11,044 nucleotides of DNA from an uncultured Cyanobium sp. (GTDB lineage Bacteria; Cyanobacteriota; Cyanobacteriia; PCC-6307; Cyanobiaceae). The stretch is from NCBI GenBank assembly GCA_937919075.1, contig CALFOF010000126.1:1-11044 (forward strand), written 5' to 3'. Each line of letters starts with the position of its first letter. Position 1 is the first letter of the stretch. Under the pieces are notes generated by a model. The model saw nothing but the letters and a program-made list of their open reading frames with translations. It was not told the origin of the DNA and did not search any database. The translations under genes were made by a program, and so were the position numbers. Shown one piece after another: positions 8,320 to 11,044 of this stretch.

Positions 8320-8346
8320 GACTGGGTTTACAGCGCAAACCCAGTC
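8320..8346 (-). terminator. Perfect 10-bp hairpin just downstream of the tRNA-Lys fragment
   Basis: GACTGGGTTT and AAACCCAGTC form a perfect 10-base-pair stem around a 7-base loop (8330-8336). On the minus strand it begins 11 bases after the tRNA 3' end and is followed by a moderately T-rich stretch (ATTTCAAAGTTTG). The best reading is the transcription terminator of the original tRNA-Lys gene, kept with its 3' half. There is no clean run of T, so termination efficiency is uncertain. It also starts 4 bases after a plus-strand stop codon at 8314-8316, so it could belong to a lost plus-strand gene. Confidence 0.55.
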
Positions 8347-8357
8347 TTGAGGAGGTA

Positions 8358-8404
8358 TGGGTCGCCTGAGATTCGAACTCAGGACCAATCGGTTAAAAGC
8401 CAAT
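8358..8404 (-). pseudogene. 3' half of tRNA-Lys(TTT), probable attachment-site remnant
   Basis: Read on the minus strand, the fragment has a near-complete anticodon arm: ATTGG, loop CTTTTAA, CCGAT, with one G-T wobble. The anticodon is TTT, for lysine. A 5-base variable loop TGGTC follows, then a perfect T arm (CTGAG, TTCGAAT, CTCAG), the acceptor 3' strand GCGACCC and discriminator A. CCA is not encoded. The upstream half is missing: no D arm and no GGGTCGC 5' strand occur where they should (about 8405-8430). This is therefore a truncated copy, not a working tRNA. Integrases of phages and genomic islands commonly recombine in or near the anticodon arm and leave exactly such a 3' fragment at one end of the element. 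By that geometry the element would lie on the 5' side, towards higher coordinates. Confidence 0.85.
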
Positions 8405-9095
8405 CTCGACGATTTGATAATACTTTTTCTCACCGGATTGAGTCTCAAGAGGTACAGGAAAGCTACAAATGACAACCTCCGACATCATAAGACACCCCTC
8501 TGGGTTCCTGCATGCGACACGGGTCCGGAATATGTTTTGTAACCCTGCTTTCTGGGCTGCTCCATCAGGACCAGCTCGCCGGCCCATCCGGCCACCCAAT
8601 CCGGGTCAAAGCAGCTCACAGCCTGGGGTGTGCCGCAAAAGCCAACATGGAATAGACCTAATAATGCGGCGCAGCGAATAATCAGAAATCCAGCACCTCC
8701 GAAATGCAGGCTTCCTAGATCTGAAAGCACGAAACTCACAAACCCACTCAGTTACCGGCTCCTGAATACTTCTCTATTCGCCAAAGTGTGGCATTGGAAC
8801 CGCAGCTGATTCCTGTCGTGCGCCCATGGGCAGGCTCACCCGGCCGCTCAGCCCTTCGCCATGTCTATGGGTGCAAATCGCGACGGTCTTGATAGATAGA
8901 ACTGGTGGTGAGGCCAGGCAGACCTTTCAGCAACGCCAGCCCCCCTGAGGCCGCCAGCCCGCCCTGCAGGCCCTGAGCAGCTGGACTGCAGCCTCCAGGC
9001 CAAGGGAGACAGCCCAGGCCAGAAGGAGCATGAGCATCGGCAAGAAGGCGGCAAGGCGGTGCGGGAGGCCAGCGGCCAAGCCCCACGGGAATACG
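8405..9095 (+). other. Intergenic stretch right of the tRNA fragment, no supported gene
   Basis: About 700 bases, with relatively AT-rich patches at 8405-8500 and around 8650-8770. It contains only short open frames. The two most protein-like are a minus-strand frame whose last 32 codons end with TAA inside the tRNA fragment (8488-8393), and a 70-codon plus-strand frame at 8469 with AGGA 9 bases before its ATG. Neither matches a family I recognise. No integrase was found here. Confidence 0.45.
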
Positions 9096-9159
9096 GTTCG
9101 TTGCGAAGGCACGAACTACCGTCGACCGTTCGCGAAGTCAACAGGCATACTGTTAGGAT
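9096..9159 (+). promoter_or_regulatory. Operator-like inverted-repeat cluster before the regulator gene
   Basis: Three overlapping dyads lie in 64 bases. GTTCGT (9096-9101) pairs with ACGAAC (9111-9116). That CGAAC pairs again with GTTCG at 9128-9132, which overlaps the palindrome TTCGCGAA (9129-9136). AACAG-GCATA-CTGTT forms a third dyad at 9140-9154. A weak -10-like TAGGAT follows at 9154-9159, but no good -35 is seen. Such clusters are typical of repressor operators in phage and plasmid control regions. The downstream gene encodes a probable HTH protein, so autoregulation is possible (inference). Confidence 0.4.
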
Positions 9160-9176
9160 TCCCAAATGGCAACCCA

Positions 9177-9860
9177 GTGCAGAGCCTTCAGCACAAGCTA
9201 GACGCTGCGCGGGTGCAATTCGGCAAGTTTTTGCGCAATTGGCGTCGTAGCAACGACTGGTCGGTGACCACAGCCCAGGACTGGGCCAAGGCCTGCCCGG
9301 CCCTAATCCCTTGGCCTCTGCGGGTGGCCGGGGGGCAGTGGGGGAACCTGGAGAACGGCAAGGTGCAGCAGCCCCAGCCCAGCACCTTCATCCAGCTGGG
9401 GGTGCTTAACGAGTGCCTGGCGCTGGAAGACCGGGGGCCGATCAAGGACCGCACCCTGCGTGACCGGGTGCAGCGTGCCCAACCTGTTCGGCATCCCGAT
9501 GGCCGCGTCTGGGGCGCGGAGGATTGGTTCGCCTGCTACATCGGCAAGCTGGAAGGGCCTCCCGCGCTCTGGCCGCGGCAGGATGAAATCGACGCGGAGA
9601 GCGAGACCAAGCGGCTGCGCAATCTGTTTGACCAGGCGGCAGAGCTCGCCGGCGTACGCCCGGTCTCAGCGGCGATGCAGGTGCTGCGCAAGGCCGGTGA
9701 CCTGCCGATGGAGCAGGTGGTCGCCATCGAGAACGCCCTGTTCGCCGGCGAGCGGCTAGCGCCGGCCATCGTCCCCATCGCTCGCCAGGCCCTTGATGCC
9801 TGGGTGCGGGAGGCAGCGCCGGAACTGATCAGCTCAGAAGCAGAGACCGGCGCCTCCTGA
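9177..9860 (+). CDS. Probable HTH (Cro/CI-like) regulator of a phage/plasmid-type element
   Basis: From the GTG at 9177 this encodes 227 residues. The first 85 residues resemble an expanded Cro/CI-type helix-turn-helix. They contain FGKFLRNWRRSNDWS (about 15-29), a second helix TTAQDWAKACP, WGNLENGK (about 57-64), then STFIQLGVLNECLAL. The remainder (LRDRVQRAQPVRHPDGRVWG, then charged helices) is not recognised, though the order resembles proteins I associate with cyanobacterial plasmids and prophages. The frame is open upstream to an ATG at 9030, giving 276 residues. That extension is basic and low-complexity, and would overlap the operator-like repeats, so GTG is preferred. It is first in a plus-strand row with the two genes below, 142 bases ahead of the next. 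The regulator role is inference from fold-like pattern and context. Confidence 0.6.
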   Translation: MQSLQHKLDAARVQFGKFLRNWRRSNDWSVTTAQDWAKACPALIPWPLRVAGGQWGNLENGKVQQPQPSTFIQLGVLNECLALEDRGPIKDRTLRDRVQRAQPVRHPDGRVWGAEDWFACYIGKLEGPPALWPRQDEIDAESETKRLRNLFDQAAELAGVRPVSAAMQVLRKAGDLPMEQVVAIENALFAGERLAPAIVPIARQALDAWVREAAPELISSEAETGAS

Positions 9861-10002
9861 ACAGGGCTGGTGCACGGGGGCAGCAATCGAGTCCGTCGCG
9901 ACCGTTACTGCCGGTGCAATTATGCGCAGCTGGAATACCAGGGTTTAGCGTTCCCGAAAGGGTTGCAACGGGGGTAGCTTTGGCGTCAACCTGCAAGACC
10001 TT

Positions 10003-10347
10003 GTGGATCGCGCCGAACGCGGCACCCCTGATGCCGATTCCAGGCCTCCTGATGGCCTGGAGATCCGAGTTCCCCATCGCTCCGATCTGGAGCACTACAC
10101 CCTGATCCAGGCTGCCTTTTCCGCAGCTCTGGCTACCTGGCAGCAGCACTGGCCAGTGATCAATGCCGAATCCCTGGCCGCCCTGGCCAGCCACGGCATC
10201 GCCATCAGCTTCCGCCAGAGCGCCTGTGGCGGCTACGTGGCCACCCTCCTGCACTCGGGCGGCGGTGGCATCGATTCGGGTCTGTGCCCGTCGCTGCTGG
10301 AAGCACGACAGCTCGTCCTCGGCCATGGCCGGGAGGAAGGGTCATGA
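10003..10347 (+). CDS. Small hypothetical protein coupled to the RecE-like nuclease
   Basis: This encodes 114 residues from a GTG at 10003; the frame is open back to 9949 but contains no ATG there. I do not recognise the family. The C-terminal half is compact, with FRQSACGGYVATLLHSGGGG (about residues 70-89) followed by a short helix LLEARQLVLG. No membrane segment, signal peptide or metal motif is visible. Its stop overlaps the ATG of the nuclease gene by 4 bases (ATGA), a sign of translational coupling and of a real gene. The start is uncertain: no Shine-Dalgarno sequence lies before 10003. A helper or regulator in the same recombination module is possible, but that is only context. Confidence 0.6.
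   Translation: MDRAERGTPDADSRPPDGLEIRVPHRSDLEHYTLIQAAFSAALATWQQHWPVINAESLAALASHGIAISFRQSACGGYVATLLHSGGGGIDSGLCPSLLEARQLVLGHGREEGS
10332..10336 (+). promoter_or_regulatory. Strong ribosome-binding site for the RecE-like nuclease
   Basis: GGAGG lies 7 bases before the ATG at 10344, inside the end of the preceding gene. It is the clearest Shine-Dalgarno sequence in the window and fixes the nuclease start. Confidence 0.75.
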
Positions 10348-11044
10348 GCAACCTCACCCTGGCGAACTACCACCGCCATCCCGCCTGGTCCCCCACCGCC
10401 TTGAAGGCGGCGGTAACCGGCACGATGCGGGCTTGGTGGCATCGCTTCGGGCCGGGGGCGGCGCCATTCGTTCCCTCGCCGGACATGGTCAAGGGGGATC
10501 TGGTCGATGCCCTGCTCACCCCGCCCTTCCGCATCGAGGAGCGTTTTGCGGCGTTCAAGACGATCGCCCGCAACACCAAGGCCGGTGCCGCCAACTGCGC
10601 CGAGGCCGAGGCGGCCGGGCTGACGCCGGTGAGCCACGAGATGGTGGAGCAGGCGCTGCGCATCCGCGATGCCCTCCATGCCGATCCGGTGATGGGGGAG
10701 GTGCTGGCGGCCCTGGACCCAGAGGCCAGCCAGCAGCCCCACTTCTGGGATGACGAGGCCGGCCGGCCCTGCCGCTGCCTGCCGGATGTGGTGACCAGCG
10801 ATGGCCGCCTGTTCGATCTCAAAAAGACCCGCAGCGCCGTGCCGCGCCGCTTCTACTGGCAAGCGAAGGACCTGGCCTACGACCTGCAGATCGCCCATCT
10901 GGCCCTGGGCCACCAGCACCGCTGCGGCTCGCCGGCGGCGGAGGCCGGCGTGATCGCCTTCGAGTGGCCGAGTGATCCGGCCGCGGCGATCGACTGCAGC
11001 CTGCTGATCTTCGATGGGCAGGACCTGCAGACGGGGCTGCAGCG
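10344..11044 (+). CDS. RecE-like PD-(D/E)XK exonuclease (partial, runs off right edge)
   Basis: The open frame gives 233 codons before the window ends. It resembles the C-terminal nuclease domain of exonuclease VIII (RecE) and related phage proteins. The N-terminal YHRHPAWSPTALKAAVTGTM looks like the family's opening helix, and VKGDLVDALLTPPFRIEERF like its conserved G-x-x-x-H/D-x-L-L-x-P segment. The core PD-(D/E)XK residues are PD at 147-148 and FDLKK at 157-161 (D158, K160), followed by the YDLQIAHLAL helix (Y179, Q182). Such enzymes degrade one strand of duplex ends to prepare single-strand annealing, usually next to a RecT, Erf or Redβ annealing protein, which would be expected just past the right edge. 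The start is supported by the strong ribosome-binding site and the 4-base overlap with the previous gene. Exact subfamily is uncertain. Confidence 0.8.
   Translation, partial: MSNLTLANYHRHPAWSPTALKAAVTGTMRAWWHRFGPGAAPFVPSPDMVKGDLVDALLTPPFRIEERFAAFKTIARNTKAGAANCAEAEAAGLTPVSHEMVEQALRIRDALHADPVMGEVLAALDPEASQQPHFWDDEAGRPCRCLPDVVTSDGRLFDLKKTRSAVPRRFYWQAKDLAYDLQIAHLALGHQHRCGSPAAEAGVIAFEWPSDPAAAIDCSLLIFDGQDLQTGLQ

Noticed and set aside
8358..8430. A complete, functional tRNA-Lys gene.
   Set aside because: The D arm and the 5' acceptor strand complementary to GCGACCC are absent at the required distance, so only the 3' half exists.
8469..8681. 70-codon plus-strand frame with AGGA upstream, and an opposing 84-codon minus-strand frame at 8485-8739.
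   Set aside because: No recognisable motif in either, they contradict each other, and the composition is proline/arginine-rich or low-information. Left unannotated as genes.
8848..9165. Minus-strand leucine-rich frames that could suggest a membrane protein.
   Set aside because: Three overlapping frames in different phases give similar hydrophobic runs, as expected from repeated CTG/CAG-type composition rather than a gene.
9030..9176. ATG at 9030 as the start of the regulator gene.
   Set aside because: The extra 49 residues are basic and unlike a conserved domain, and would run through the operator-like repeats. GTG at 9177 directly precedes the conserved-looking part.

Overview
The window is GC-rich and carries one well-recognised system: most of a type 1 BREX (bacteriophage exclusion) operon on the minus strand. 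To its right are a tRNA-gene fragment and the start of a phage- or plasmid-like module on the plus strand. The host is probably a high-GC picocyanobacterium (Synechococcus/Cyanobium-like). That rests on weak evidence: one HIP1 octamer at 3496-3503, the form of the tRNA-Lys(TTT) fragment, and the style of the regulator-like protein at 9177-9860. It should be treated as a hypothesis.

Left part, read right to left on the minus strand: brxA (7809-7156), brxB (7159-6542), brxC (6545-3060), an accessory AAA ATPase with a DUF234-like C-terminus (2992-1514), and the first 484 codons of the pglX methyltransferase (1452-1, running off the left edge). brxA/brxB and brxB/brxC overlap by 4 bases (ATGA), so they are probably translationally coupled. 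The ATPase is not part of the usual brxA-brxB-brxC-pglX-pglZ-brxL set. It is inserted between brxC and pglX and preceded by the only AT-rich, promoter-like gap in the operon. pglZ and brxL would be expected beyond the left edge. Working together, these proteins would mark host DNA by PglX adenine methylation and block phage replication, with BrxC as the large P-loop ATPase component.

Middle part (7810-9176): about 1.4 kb with no convincing gene. It holds the 3' half of a tRNA-Lys(TTT) gene on the minus strand (8358-8404). This is followed, in tRNA reading direction, by a perfect 10-bp hairpin (8320-8346) that looks like the tRNA's own terminator. Such a 3' fragment is the classic footprint of an integrative element at a tRNA attachment site. 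By the geometry of such insertions, the element should lie on the 5' side of the fragment, to the right, with the BREX operon on the other side of the junction.

Right part (9177-11044), plus strand: a probable HTH-type regulator behind a cluster of operator-like inverted repeats, a small unknown protein, and, overlapping it by ATGA and led by a strong Shine-Dalgarno sequence, the start of a RecE-like PD-(D/E)XK exonuclease. This looks like the early or recombination region of a prophage, plasmid or phage-like island. No integrase, RNA gene other than the tRNA fragment, CRISPR array or insertion sequence was seen.
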